The notes beneath the pieces were generated by a model. That model saw only the letters and a list, made by a program, of their open reading frames with translations, made no database searches and was not told the DNA's origin. From Lachnoclostridium sp. UBA1308 (GTDB lineage Bacteria; Bacillota; Clostridia; Lachnospirales; Lachnospiraceae), in the NCBI GenBank assembly GCA_002307215.1, contig DBTU01000031.1, positions 154,232 through 218,231 on the forward strand: a stretch of 64,000 bases of DNA, in the 5' to 3' direction. Position numbers and translations under genes: made by a program. How positions within the stretch are numbered: the first letter of the stretch is position 1; each line of letters opens with the position of its first letter. Of the stretch, positions 49,177-58,070 are shown piece after piece.

Positions 49177-50066
49177 TCACCCGGATAATTCACATCATAT
49201 AACTGTTTAAATTTTCTGACACTCTCTGTCGGGGTGCGGATAACAATATCAAGCATATTTGTGATCTTTTCATTATTTAATCCCATATTTCTTGTCCTTG
49301 GTGCCTTAAAAGGATAATTCGCCATGGAAAGCTTATGAATTGATCCATCGAGATTGAATTCCTCCCTGATTGCAACGGCCATATCAAATTTTGAAATAGA
49401 ACCTGTACTGCCGATATGATATAAGCCGGAAATATTTTGTTTCATACAGAGACTGAGTATCTCGGCCAGTTCATTGACCAGAATTGGGGAAAAGTAAATA
49501 TCATAAAACATATTCAGCGGAGTATTGCCCCTTAATGAGTTCAAAATCCACTCACCAAAGCTGCTTTTATCCCTGTAATTAAACCCGTAAATATTTGTTC
49601 TTACAACCAGATTACTGGGTAACTCAAGAACAGCCTGCTCTGCCCTCAGCTTTGTCTTACCGTAAATACTAATCGGGTTCGGAGTATCGGTTTCTCGATA
49701 AAGCTCCTCAGCTTTTCCATCAAATACCGCATCCGTTGAAATAAAAATCATGGTTATATTTAGCGAAGCGCATAACTGTGTTAAGTCCTTGGTTAACTGA
49801 TGATTGATTTTATCTGCATAATCAGGACAGATCTCACATTCATCAACATTCACCAGTGCCGCACAATGAATCAATGTATCCACTTGATGGAATATAAATA
49901 GTTTTTTGATTTGCTCTATATCAAAAGCAGAAAAGACATAGCTATTCACGTCCTTTATCAATATAGGATTAAGATCCACCCCTGATACAAGATATTGCAT
50001 CCTTAGTAAATAGGCAAGATTTGCACCTAGCATACCTGCAATTCCGGTAATGAAGATGGATTTCAT
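49158..50066 (-). CDS. RmlD-like NAD(P)-dependent sugar reductase (SpsK-like)
   Basis: A 302-residue SDR of the dTDP-4-dehydrorhamnose reductase family: F-I-T-G-I-A-G-M-L-G-A-N-L (4-16), I-H-C-A-A-L-V-N-V-D-E-C-E (about 65), F-I-S-T-D-A-V-F-D-G and I-S-I-Y-G-K-T-K-L with catalytic Tyr and Lys. No other rml genes are present, so it need not make dTDP-rhamnose. In the sps locus of Bacillus the homologue SpsK sits with SpsE and SpsF, as here. Role inferred: reduction of a keto-sugar nucleotide. GGAGG lies five bases before the ATG. Confidence 0.87.
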   Translation of the reverse strand: MKSIFITGIAGMLGANLAYLLRMQYLVSGVDLNPILIKDVNSYVFSAFDIEQIKKLFIFHQVDTLIHCAALVNVDECEICPDYADKINHQLTKDLTQLCASLNITMIFISTDAVFDGKAEELYRETDTPNPISIYGKTKLRAEQAVLELPSNLVVRTNIYGFNYRDKSSFGEWILNSLRGNTPLNMFYDIYFSPILVNELAEILSLCMKQNISGLYHIGSTGSISKFDMAVAIREEFNLDGSIHKLSMANYPFKAPRTRNMGLNNEKITNMLDIVIRTPTESVRKFKQLYDVNYPGDLKGGA

Positions 50067-50086
50067 TAAAACCTCCGTTCTAAGCC

Positions 50087-52120
50087 TTACTGAAGTTGAT
50101 CGGTACTACGCTTCGAGAAGAATTCGATTGTCTTATTTAATGCCTGTATTTGCTTCTTTGCATCCTCATCGTTCCAATAATTTGTTTTAAACTGAAGTAA
50201 CTGTCCCTGAAGTTCCTCTGCAATCGGACACAGACCTTTTTTATACCTCCGAAGATTCTTACCGGATATAAATTTGTCTCGTTTCAGAAGACTTCGCTGC
50301 GTCATCATAGGCTCCAAATAGGTCAACCTCCAGGCTGCATAAAAGCCGTCTCCGCCGTTAGCAACATACCGGTCACGGAACTCCTTCCAGGTAATGAAAG
50401 GATGCATAAGCCTAACCGCATAGGTCCAGTAGGAGCATTTATGGTCATCCCCGACAAACTGTGGAAGCAACCAATCGGTATCCTCAATCACTTCTTCATA
50501 CATTTGTGCGACTTTTACTCTTCTGCTAACCAGTGCGTCTACATTTTCCAGTTGACCGAGAGCGACTGCGGCACAAAGCTCAGGCATCCGGTAATTCCAT
50601 CCCATGGTCAGATGTCTTGCATAGTCAGGATCTTGAATGGTCTTTTTGGTTATCTTTGCCTTTGTAGCATCAACACCGGCATAACCGAGAGAACTAACCC
50701 TTCGAACAGCCTGAGCTAACGGTAAAGAATCGGTAACTACCATACCCCCCTCCCCGCTGGTGATGTGCTTGGAGCTTTGGAAACTATAGCTAGCGATGTG
50801 GCCAAGCGTTCCGACCATCCGACCCTTATAGGTTCCAAGCAGGCACTCAGCATTATCTTCAATGACCAGCAGGTGATATTCCGAGGCAATTCTCATGATT
50901 ACATCCATGTCCGGTGAAAGACCATACAGAGATACCGTAATAATAGCTTTGGTTCTTGAGGTAATTCGATTAAGAATGGAGATTGGATTAATCGTAAAGG
51001 AGTTTGGATCAACATCAGCAAATACCGGTGTTGCATTGGCCTGTAAGACAGCAAAGGTTGTACTTGACATGGTGAGTGGCGGAACTATTACCTCATCCGA
51101 CACACCAATCCCGGCGGCTTCCAATATGGCATGCAGTGTACAGGTTCCGTTCATCATGGCAATAGCAAATTTGGTGCCGATTTTCTTTGCAAAGGCCTCT
51201 TCCAGCCGCTGCATCATAACCGCTCCCTGCGAGGAACGAAACTGTGTAGAAAGTACCTGGTTGACGTATTTGAGCTCATTTCCGTAAATTCGCTGCCTAA
51301 GTGAATGCTCCTGCAGTACCTTTGCCGCTTTTTCCTGCTTTTGTTCTTCTTCCTCTTTCTTCTCTTCCTCTTTCCTTAAGGAATTCAGATAACCCTCATT
51401 TCTTTTATGCCCACTGTTGATTGCTGAAAGTTCAGGCTTTTGCTTCAGCAAGTCTAAAATGTCCCTTAGTAGAAATATTTCCTCCGGTTTGTGATAAAGC
51501 GTTTGGTATACTTGTTTTACAAACAGATAATCCTCAGGCGTGTCTACCGTCCATCGCAGCTTGGATAAATCTGTTTCATTCTTAAAATTACATAAACGAA
51601 ATCCCGCGGGATTTTTATAGAGATACGGCGTCACATGCTCTTTCTCAGAAGAAAGCTCTGCTTTTTTGTAAGCAGCTTCAAGTGCCTTGAAGGAAAAGAC
51701 TTCAACATCAAGCCCTTCGGGATAGGTGGGTTCCAGAGTATTACTTACATAGTCATAATCCCCCACTTCAAATAATGAGACTGCCTTAGCTATTACCTCC
51801 GAGTCTTTGAGTGGATCATCTGCGGTAATTCTAACAATGATGTCCGCTTCATACTCCCTTGCACAAAAGTAAAAACGTTCTAGAACATTCTCTTCACTAC
51901 CTCGAAAGCATGGAATATCTTTTTCGAGACAGAAGGACTCAACAATATCATCCATGCCATTGTCGGAGGTTGCAACAATGATATCCGATATTTGTTCCAC
52001 AGGTCGTACCCGATTAATTACCTGCTCTAATATGGTTTTATCCATCAAAGGCAACAGTATTTTACCGGGTAGCCGGCTAGATGACATCCTTGCCTGAACA
52101 ATAGCTATAATGTTACTCAT
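50087..52120 (-). CDS. SpsF-type cytidylyltransferase fused to DegT/DnrJ/EryC1 aminotransferase
   Basis: A 677-residue fusion. Residues 1-235 are an SpsF/NeuA-like nucleotidyltransferase with the loop I-V-Q-A-R-M-S-S-S-R-L-P-G-K (7-20) and I-T-A-D-D-P (98-103). Residues 241-270 are a very charged Glu/Lys/Gln linker, likely helical. Residues 280-677 are a PLP-dependent sugar aminotransferase with S-Y-S-F-Q-S-S-K-H-I-T-S-G-E-G-G (PLP lysine about 451) and M-N-G-T-C-T-L-H. Start at ATG 52120 behind a G-rich ribosome site; the longer frame reads through a palindromic repeat and is not real. One polypeptide would cover amination of a keto-sugar and cytidylyl activation, steps handled by SpsC and SpsF in Bacillus. 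Substrates unknown. Confidence 0.9.
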   Translation of the reverse strand: MSNIIAIVQARMSSSRLPGKILLPLMDKTILEQVINRVRPVEQISDIIVATSDNGMDDIVESFCLEKDIPCFRGSEENVLERFYFCAREYEADIIVRITADDPLKDSEVIAKAVSLFEVGDYDYVSNTLEPTYPEGLDVEVFSFKALEAAYKKAELSSEKEHVTPYLYKNPAGFRLCNFKNETDLSKLRWTVDTPEDYLFVKQVYQTLYHKPEEIFLLRDILDLLKQKPELSAINSGHKRNEGYLNSLRKEEEKKEEEEQKQEKAAKVLQEHSLRQRIYGNELKYVNQVLSTQFRSSQGAVMMQRLEEAFAKKIGTKFAIAMMNGTCTLHAILEAAGIGVSDEVIVPPLTMSSTTFAVLQANATPVFADVDPNSFTINPISILNRITSRTKAIITVSLYGLSPDMDVIMRIASEYHLLVIEDNAECLLGTYKGRMVGTLGHIASYSFQSSKHITSGEGGMVVTDSLPLAQAVRRVSSLGYAGVDATKAKITKKTIQDPDYARHLTMGWNYRMPELCAAVALGQLENVDALVSRRVKVAQMYEEVIEDTDWLLPQFVGDDHKCSYWTYAVRLMHPFITWKEFRDRYVANGGDGFYAAWRLTYLEPMMTQRSLLKRDKFISGKNLRRYKKGLCPIAEELQGQLLQFKTNYWNDEDAKKQIQALNKTIEFFSKRSTDQLQ

Positions 52121-52156
52121 ACTTTCCCCCCACTCCTTCAATACCCAAAAGAAGTT

Positions 52157-52247
52157 CAAAATGAAATTCCTATGGATTTCATTTTGGAGTTCTTTATTAT
52201 GCGAATTTGATTTATAATTTGCATTGAGCTCGCATGTTTTTGCGAGC
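52157..52247. repeat. Modular palindromic repeat between AKR and fusion gene
   Basis: Perfect arms CAAAATGAAAT/ATTTCATTTTG (52157-52186) and GCTCGCA/TGCGAGC (52228-52247), with a weaker hairpin between. Read on the minus strand it matches 40764-40819 of the 40.6 kb array in the same module order (CTCGCAAAA-hairpin, then GAACT, then AAAATGAA-hairpin) with an extra middle hairpin. It abuts the stop of the 52248 gene. Confidence 0.8.
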
Positions 52248-53120
52248 CTATCTCCACTTAATAGGTGAAACGATATTTTCATTGACATTTTCAAACTGCT
52301 CTGCTATTTTTTCAATAATTTCCTCGGGCACCGTTCCCTGATATGCCGTGATATTTTCCTGTAGCTGCTCCATATTGTCTACACCAAGGATAATCGAATT
52401 AATACGCGACTTTTTCTTCAGATAGGCTAATGCAATATCACGGCGTGAATAACCGTAACCTTCACATAATTGATTGAATTTCTCGATTATCGCTTCGGCA
52501 GAAGGAAATTTATTATGAACCTCTGTAATATCCATCAATAAAAGTCCTTGTAGATAGACGCTCCTGGCTAATATCTTGACGGAACTATCACATTGTTGTA
52601 CTATCTCATCAAATCTATGATCAAACAGATTGACAGGGAGCTGTACAAAATCCATTCCAAGTTCCAGTGCATGCGCTGCCTCCTCCGGTTCATAAACCGA
52701 GACACCAATCCCTTCGGTATAACCGGACTTTTTCAGTTCTTTCAGAGCGGCGACTGCATTTTTATCATTTAAATGCTTCGGATTATGAAAAAGTATCCCC
52801 TTTAAATATGGTATCCAAAGCTGCTTTAAGGTCGTTTCGGTATCTTGAAATGCTGCTTCCAGGTAATCTCGCGGAGAGGTAAGGTTTGTAAATAGATCCC
52901 TAGACAGCTTAGAAATAATCTCAAAACTTCCCGGATTATTTATCATGTATTTACCAAGTACAGACTGTGCATCGCCATAACCTGACGCAGTATCAAGCAT
53001 AGTAATTCTACTTTCTCTGGCGTAATCCAGTATTTTATATATATCTGCTTTCAGTGGCTTCTTACCGCCTCTGATTCCATAATCCATTCCAAATTGAACT
53101 GTTCCAAGACATAACTCCAT
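52248..53120 (-). CDS. Aldo/keto reductase-family protein (SpsE/StrS-locus type)
   Basis: A 290-residue aldo/keto reductase starting at ATG 53120: L-C-L-G-T-V-Q-F-G-M-D-Y-G at the N-terminus, M-L-D-T-A-S-G-Y-G-D (catalytic Asp/Tyr, about 47-56), I-S-K-L-S (Lys), L-K-G-I-L-F-H-N-P (His). The start lies one base after the upstream ATPase stop, with a shared GGAGG site. This subtype recurs in nonulosonic-acid and spore-coat sugar loci. Probably a sugar oxidoreductase; the reaction is unproven. Confidence 0.87.
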   Translation of the reverse strand: MELCLGTVQFGMDYGIRGGKKPLKADIYKILDYARESRITMLDTASGYGDAQSVLGKYMINNPGSFEIISKLSRDLFTNLTSPRDYLEAAFQDTETTLKQLWIPYLKGILFHNPKHLNDKNAVAALKELKKSGYTEGIGVSVYEPEEAAHALELGMDFVQLPVNLFDHRFDEIVQQCDSSVKILARSVYLQGLLLMDITEVHNKFPSAEAIIEKFNQLCEGYGYSRRDIALAYLKKKSRINSIILGVDNMEQLQENITAYQGTVPEEIIEKIAEQFENVNENIVSPIKWR

Positions 53121-53121
53121 A

Positions 53122-54408
53122 TCACGGTTTCTCCTCCTGCCCCAACAAAGTATAGGTCCATTGTTGTCTGGCTGCAAAATGCCCATCCCTACGGGTCGAA
53201 TAAGAACACATACTGGTATCGATGGTTTTCTCCTCCACCGAGAATGTTAAAATGTTCTTTTTATAATCAATGCCATCCAGACCGGGGCGGCATATTGTAA
53301 AATCCAAAACATAATTACCCGCTTTGAGTAAAGACGGTATCTCAACAATCGTAATATATCTCCCGGGATTACGGCACCTTAGCAGATGACTATCGATATC
53401 TGTATCAAAACTGTGACAGACGGCACCCTGATTCTTATAGACCGAGAAGCCGAGAGCCACACCGATTAAGTGCTTTTTAATCTCTATTTCCGCTTCGAGT
53501 CTAATTGGTTCAAAAATTTCAAAATTATCGCATTCCTCATCTTCTTGATTTTTTAGGCATAGACGGTATACCTGTGCAGAATCCTTAGCCGGATCCTCTT
53601 CAAATTCAGCATGCGAGATAAAATTTAATACAGCTTTTTTACTGATATATTCCTCGATTACTTCTTCTGTCTCACCGTATTTCATGATTTTACCGTGGTC
53701 TATGAGAACGCATTTATTACATAGGGCACGTATCATCGAAAGCTGGTGGCTTACGAAAAGAACCGTTCTGCCCCCCTTACTGATATCACCCATTTTACCA
53801 AGGCATTTTTGCTGAAACTGATAATCACCGACTGCTAATACTTCATCTACAACTAGTATTTCCGGCTCCAGATGTGCGGCAACCGCAAAGGCCAGCCTAA
53901 CATACATGCCGGAGGAATATCGTTTTACCGGTGTATCGATAAATCGTTCGATTTCGGCGAAATCTATAATATCTTGCAGCTTATGATCAATTTCCTTCTT
54001 CGACATTCCAAGAATGGCTCCATTCAAATAAGTATTTTCCCTACCGGTCAGCTCTGGATGAAAGCCCGTACCTACTTCGAGCAGACTTGCAATACGTCCA
54101 TTGACACGGACACTTCCGTGGGTGGGAGCTGTAACGCGGGACAATATTTTCAATAAAGTGGACTTCCCGGCTCCGTTAGAGCCGATGATACCAACCGTAT
54201 CACCTTTTTGTATCTGCAGGTTAAGATGGTCCAGAGCCAAGAGTTTTTGATTTTTATCGTAATTTTTTGAACCGATGATTTGATTTGGATCTTGTTTATG
54301 AAACAGCTTTGCAAACTTACTGTTTAAGTCCTGTGACAATGTTCTTCCACCGATTGAACCAAGACTGTATATCTTGCTTAAATCCACGATATCGATTGCG
54401 ACTCCCAT
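53122..54408 (-). CDS. Polysaccharide ABC exporter ATP-binding protein (Wzt/TagH-type)
   Basis: A 428-residue ATPase from ATG 54408 (GGAGG seven bases upstream). The nucleotide-binding domain has Walker A G-S-N-G-A-G-K-S-T-L-L-K (about 75), E-V-G-T-G-F-H-P-E-L-T-G-R-E-N, signature Y-S-S-G-M-Y-V-R-L, Walker B I-L-V-V-D-E-V-L-A-V-G-D and V-S-H-Q. The C-terminal region (about 270-428) is a Wzt_C-like beta-sandwich that in homologues recognises the end of the glycan. Its partner permease (Wzm/TagG) is not in the window. An ABC export route would be distinct from the Wzy route of region 1. The 54409-54545 gap holds nothing recognisable. Confidence 0.9.
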   Translation of the reverse strand: MGVAIDIVDLSKIYSLGSIGGRTLSQDLNSKFAKLFHKQDPNQIIGSKNYDKNQKLLALDHLNLQIQKGDTVGIIGSNGAGKSTLLKILSRVTAPTHGSVRVNGRIASLLEVGTGFHPELTGRENTYLNGAILGMSKKEIDHKLQDIIDFAEIERFIDTPVKRYSSGMYVRLAFAVAAHLEPEILVVDEVLAVGDYQFQQKCLGKMGDISKGGRTVLFVSHQLSMIRALCNKCVLIDHGKIMKYGETEEVIEEYISKKAVLNFISHAEFEEDPAKDSAQVYRLCLKNQEDEECDNFEIFEPIRLEAEIEIKKHLIGVALGFSVYKNQGAVCHSFDTDIDSHLLRCRNPGRYITIVEIPSLLKAGNYVLDFTICRPGLDGIDYKKNILTFSVEEKTIDTSMCSYSTRRDGHFAARQQWTYTLLGQEEKP

Positions 54409-54545
54409 ATACTGTCCTCCTGCACTCCGACTTGTTTTAATACGAATTACCATGCTTTCATATATAAGATATGCAGTATTCTGTTTTTGTTGCCGGAGCC
54501 TGCCTGTCATCCGGTATGAATTCATCGAAAGAATATTTTTACGAT

Positions 54546-55745
54546 TCACAGGTTTGTCATAATTCCATATAATTTTATGTATTCCTGATATAGCTTTTCT
54601 TTGTCGTAAAATTCTGCTCTTATTCTGCAATTATTTTTATCAAACTTATGCTCACAGGCCCATGTCACAGCTTCAAGCAGGCCCTTGAAATCACCACGTT
54701 TTACAATAAGTCCACAGTCGGGATGAATGCTTTCGGGACTACCGCCACTATCGAAGGTGACTACTCCGGTGCCGCAAGCGAGCGCTTCAATATTAGTAAG
54801 TCCCTGAGTTTCTTGAAGCGTCGGATTAACGAACACATCAGCAGCCGTATAATACTGAGCTAATTCCGTGGTACTATTCGTTTTGGGTAGGAGAAGTATT
54901 CGTTCAGAGAATAGATGCTTCTGCTCCTCCTCCACTCCTACGAGAACTATTTTATAGTTATAAGGGATAAAGTCAGCCAGTAGATTAAAGTATTCATAAC
55001 CTTTGTATTTATTAAAACCGCTAGATACACCCAGAACAAGTCGGTAATGCTCTAACTGATATCTGCTTCGAACGTCACTTTCCGTTGGTTTAAAAACAGA
55101 TAAATCAATTCCGCTTGGAATGATTACGCAGGGAAGCTCCTTTAAATAGCTTTCTGTAATTACACTGTATAACCATCGGGTTGGAGGTACGATGATAAGC
55201 TTCGGATAGTCGGTAATAATTGATCGTTTCCTTTCATAATTCTTTTCGGAATGATCAAATAGTAGGCTTTTCGGATATTCCTTCTTCTGTAGGCAATGAT
55301 TGCAGCCTGTCTTCCATCTTTCACAGCCGGCATAATCGAAATGACAACAATGTCCGGTAAAGGACCAACAGTCATATAAGCTCCAGATGACAGGTGTCCC
55401 TGATTTATTGAAATAATCAAACAAAAGCGGTAAATTAATGTAATATCCGTGTAGATTATGCAAATGAATCATATCCGGCTGATACTCTATTATTTGTTTG
55501 ATCAGTTTCTTGGTTGCTCTTTTGGAAGCAAATGCAGTATTATCGGTAATTCTCGAATACAATGCATGCAGGTATACTCCAAGCTTTGTTCCGATTCGAA
55601 TAACATGAAAACCTTCCGGAGCAGTTCCTCTTCCATAAGCAATACAGCATTCATGTCCTTTTGCCTGCAGCAGGCGATATAAATCGGTTGTGATTCTGCC
55701 GGTGCTTCCGGTTTCACATACTGTATTAACTTGTAATATTTTCAA
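54546..55745 (-). CDS. GT4-type glycosyltransferase
   Basis: A 399-residue glycosyltransferase starting at TTG 55745, five bases after GGGAGGAG and overlapping the capE stop (TTGCATTGA). N-terminus I-L-Q-V-N-T-V-C-E-T-G-S-T-G-R-I; Cys-rich loop D-C-W-S-F-T-G-H-C-C-H-F-D-Y-A-G-C (about 128) continuing G-C-x2-C; donor signature L-Q-E-T-Q-G-L-T-N-I-E-A (about 312). Architecturally it matches module 2 of the tandem enzyme at 4832-7294, suggesting a common origin or similar donors. Couples with capE in translation. Confidence 0.9.
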   Translation of the reverse strand: MKILQVNTVCETGSTGRITTDLYRLLQAKGHECCIAYGRGTAPEGFHVIRIGTKLGVYLHALYSRITDNTAFASKRATKKLIKQIIEYQPDMIHLHNLHGYYINLPLLFDYFNKSGTPVIWSLYDCWSFTGHCCHFDYAGCERWKTGCNHCLQKKEYPKSLLFDHSEKNYERKRSIITDYPKLIIVPPTRWLYSVITESYLKELPCVIIPSGIDLSVFKPTESDVRSRYQLEHYRLVLGVSSGFNKYKGYEYFNLLADFIPYNYKIVLVGVEEEQKHLFSERILLLPKTNSTTELAQYYTAADVFVNPTLQETQGLTNIEALACGTGVVTFDSGGSPESIHPDCGLIVKRGDFKGLLEAVTWACEHKFDKNNCRIRAEFYDKEKLYQEYIKLYGIMTNL

Positions 55746-56779
55746 TGCAACTCCTCCCGAAACGAATCATCCTTATACAATTCATTTTTTATTAAATCGA
55801 GTCCGAGAAGCTTTTCTTTAATCTGCTCAACACTAAGCCTTATCGTATTATTCGAATTGTATTCTTCCTGTACAGAAAGCTCAGTACTTCCCTCAATATA
55901 GTATTTATCATAATTTAAATTTCGTTGATCGGCCGGTATACGATAGAAATCTTCCAGATCTTCAGCTACCATGAACTCCTCTCTGGTCAGAAGTGTTTCA
56001 TATTGCTTTTCCCCGTGTCTCGTACCAATGATTTTTATATTACAATCAGAATGAAGTAATTCCTTCATTGCCTGTGCCAGGTCACCAATGGAGGCTGCAG
56101 GTGATTTCTGCACCATAATATCTCCGGATTTTGCATTTAAAAAGGCAAAGATTACCAACTCCACTGCCTCATTTAAATCCATAAGAAAACGTGTCATATA
56201 TGGATTCGTAATCGTCAGCGGCTGACCATGTTTTATTTGATCCAGAAATAATGGAATTACCGATCCCCTAGAGGCCATTACATTTCCGTACCGGGTACCG
56301 CAGATTAAGGTTTTATTCGGATCAATTGTCCGAGATTTTGCAATCAACACTTTTTCGAGCATCGCCTTAGAGATCCCCATTGCATTAATTGGATAAGCAG
56401 CTTTATCTGTAGATAGGCAAATAACCTTTTTAACGCCATATTCAATCGCTGCCGATAATACATTATCTGTTCCTAACACATTGGTTTTGACGGCCTCCAG
56501 CGGAAAAAACTCACAGGAGGGCACCTGTTTTAAGGCTGCCGCATGAAAAATATAATCCACATCATAGATTGCATTCATAATTGACTGCGGATCTCTGATA
56601 TCACCGATGTAGAACTTGATTTTATCGCTTTTATAAAGCTTACGCATATCATCCTGCTTCTTCTCATCCCGGGAAAAGATGCGAATCTCTCTTATGTTTG
56701 TATCTATAAACCTGTCAAGAACGGCATTACCAAAGCTTCCTGTGCCACCCGTGATTAACAGTGTTTTATCATCAAACAT
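55742..56779 (-). CDS. capE: CapE, UDP-GlcNAc 4,6-dehydratase/5-epimerase
   Basis: A 345-residue soluble SDR closely resembling CapE/WbjB/FnlA: L-L-I-T-G-G-T-G-S-F-G-N-A-V (7-20), R-I-F-S-R-D-E-K-K-Q-D-D, A-A-L-K-Q-V-P-S-C-E-F (about 85), S-T-D-K-A-A-Y-P-I-N-A-M-G-I-S-K with Met in place of the catalytic Tyr, and G-T-R-Y-G-N-V-M-A-S-R-G-S-V-I-P-L. It starts the UDP-N-acetyl-L-fucosamine pathway continued by CapF and CapG, which here lie about 8 kb away on the same strand. First gene of the minus-strand locus; GGAGG eight bases before the ATG. PseB-type dehydratase is the less likely alternative. Confidence 0.92.
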   Translation of the reverse strand: MFDDKTLLITGGTGSFGNAVLDRFIDTNIREIRIFSRDEKKQDDMRKLYKSDKIKFYIGDIRDPQSIMNAIYDVDYIFHAAALKQVPSCEFFPLEAVKTNVLGTDNVLSAAIEYGVKKVICLSTDKAAYPINAMGISKAMLEKVLIAKSRTIDPNKTLICGTRYGNVMASRGSVIPLFLDQIKHGQPLTITNPYMTRFLMDLNEAVELVIFAFLNAKSGDIMVQKSPAASIGDLAQAMKELLHSDCNIKIIGTRHGEKQYETLLTREEFMVAEDLEDFYRIPADQRNLNYDKYYIEGSTELSVQEEYNSNNTIRLSVEQIKEKLLGLDLIKNELYKDDSFREELH

Positions 56780-57128
56780 TTTTGATACCTCCGATACTTA
56801 CTTCTTATCGAAGTAGTAAATATATGGCCCTCTTAGTTTGGGGGCTTCCTTATATCTTATGATTTTACAGGGGGATTGTTACTTTAATTCATTTTTTCCC
56901 AGTCCGGATACATCTCTTTTAAGGCTGAACTATTACAAGAGCTTAATAATTATTTTAATTAACAGTTGCCTCCAATCGTCAAATTTGATAAAATGTAAGG
57001 TAACACGATAGTTTGTACATAGAATATGAAAACACGAAACCATACAGAAAACTTATCATAAGCTTTCTTTCAAATTATGTAAAAAAGATCCTATCTCACG
57101 AAAAGGATACTGTACAATGGAGGTCATT
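56780..57128. other. Divergent intergenic region, promoters expected
   Basis: About 350 A/T-rich bases between the divergent capE locus and the secreted-protein gene. It must hold promoters for both directions, but no convincing -35/-10 pair was settled. A small G/C-rich hairpin possibility exists near 56826-56849. No gene seen. Confidence 0.4.
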
Positions 57129-57872
57129 ATGAAGATTCAATATAAAAAGGCTTTTCTTTTTGTTTTGATTAGTACGATGGGTATTGGCATTGTTACCCTT
57201 TCCATTGCTCCACATTATAATAAAAATGAAAATGTAAATACAAATGTGCCGGGTAAGGTTGAACCCATACCCACAATTAGTGGCTCGCCTGTCTCAGTAA
57301 CGCCCTACCTTCCTACAATAGTTGTAACTCCGACTCTTGTTCCGTCACCGACTCCGTTCCCTGTATATCCACTTGAGGAGGATGGATATCCTGCAATAAC
57401 AAAGTTGTTAAAAGAATACTATAAAGCAAAACTCAATGCTGATTTAAACGATTTCAAGCGTTGCTTAACTAATCCCGATATAGCGCCTACAGAGGATCAA
57501 TTAAAAGTGGGTGCGCAATTCAAAGAAGAATATAAGAAGATAAAATGTTATGTAAAAAAAGGATATCAGGATGGAACCTATATTGTCTTTGTATATTATG
57601 AACTTAAATTTATCAACATAGAAACCTCTGCTCCTGCAGTATCTCGGTTTTTTGTAACAACAGATTCGAATGGCAATCTCAAGATATTCTCCGATGAATT
57701 AGATCAGGAATTGGATGATTATTATCTTGCAAGGACACAGGATGAGGATGTTGTGAAACTAATTGAAGATACAAATAAAAAGTTAGAAAAGGCGGAAGAA
57801 AAAGATGCGGCTTTAAAGACTTTCCTTGATGGTTTGCAAAAGGTTCCGACTCCTACGAATGAAGCCAGCTAA
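57129..57872 (+). CDS. Secreted or membrane-anchored protein of unknown function
   Basis: A 247-residue protein from ATG 57129 (GGAGG five bases upstream). A hydrophobic N-terminal helix (A-F-L-F-V-L-I-S-T-M-G-I-G-I-V-T-L-S-I-A) acts as signal or anchor. A Pro/Thr/Val-rich linker follows (about 35-80), then a globular domain of about 120 residues with a helix Y-Y-K-A-K-L-N-A-D-L-N-D-F and V-F-V-Y-Y-E-L-K-F-I, like an NTF2-type fold (tentative). The C-terminal helix is rich in Lys and Glu. I do not recognise a named family; similar proteins occur as lineage-specific envelope proteins in Lachnospiraceae (memory). Confidence 0.75.
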   Translation: MKIQYKKAFLFVLISTMGIGIVTLSIAPHYNKNENVNTNVPGKVEPIPTISGSPVSVTPYLPTIVVTPTLVPSPTPFPVYPLEEDGYPAITKLLKEYYKAKLNADLNDFKRCLTNPDIAPTEDQLKVGAQFKEEYKKIKCYVKKGYQDGTYIVFVYYELKFINIETSAPAVSRFFVTTDSNGNLKIFSDELDQELDDYYLARTQDEDVVKLIEDTNKKLEKAEEKDAALKTFLDGLQKVPTPTNEAS

Positions 57873-58070
57873 AAAATTCTATCGAGTCAGCATGAATATA
57901 TACTGAAAGATTTCGTTAAGAATATTATTGAATTTTTGCGAATGAATACTCTGTCTGAGCTTTTCACTTAAGCTTTACGTTCACTTGACATAACTTTGAT
58001 AGTAGGCCGAACTGATTGATGATATCATTATCTTGTAAAATAATTAGAATGCTACGAGAGGTGATGAAAT

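Noticed and set aside
50895..51287. 130-codon plus-strand frame
   Set aside because: Antisense to the aminotransferase domain of the fusion gene.
52121..52294. 58-codon N-terminal extension of the SpsF-DegT fusion
   Set aside because: It reads through the palindromic repeat and into the preceding gene; the real ATG at 52120 has a strong ribosome site.
54409..54630. 74-codon N-terminal extension of the Wzt-type ATPase
   Set aside because: Overlaps the upstream glycosyltransferase gene and lacks a ribosome site; ATG 54408 has GGAGG.
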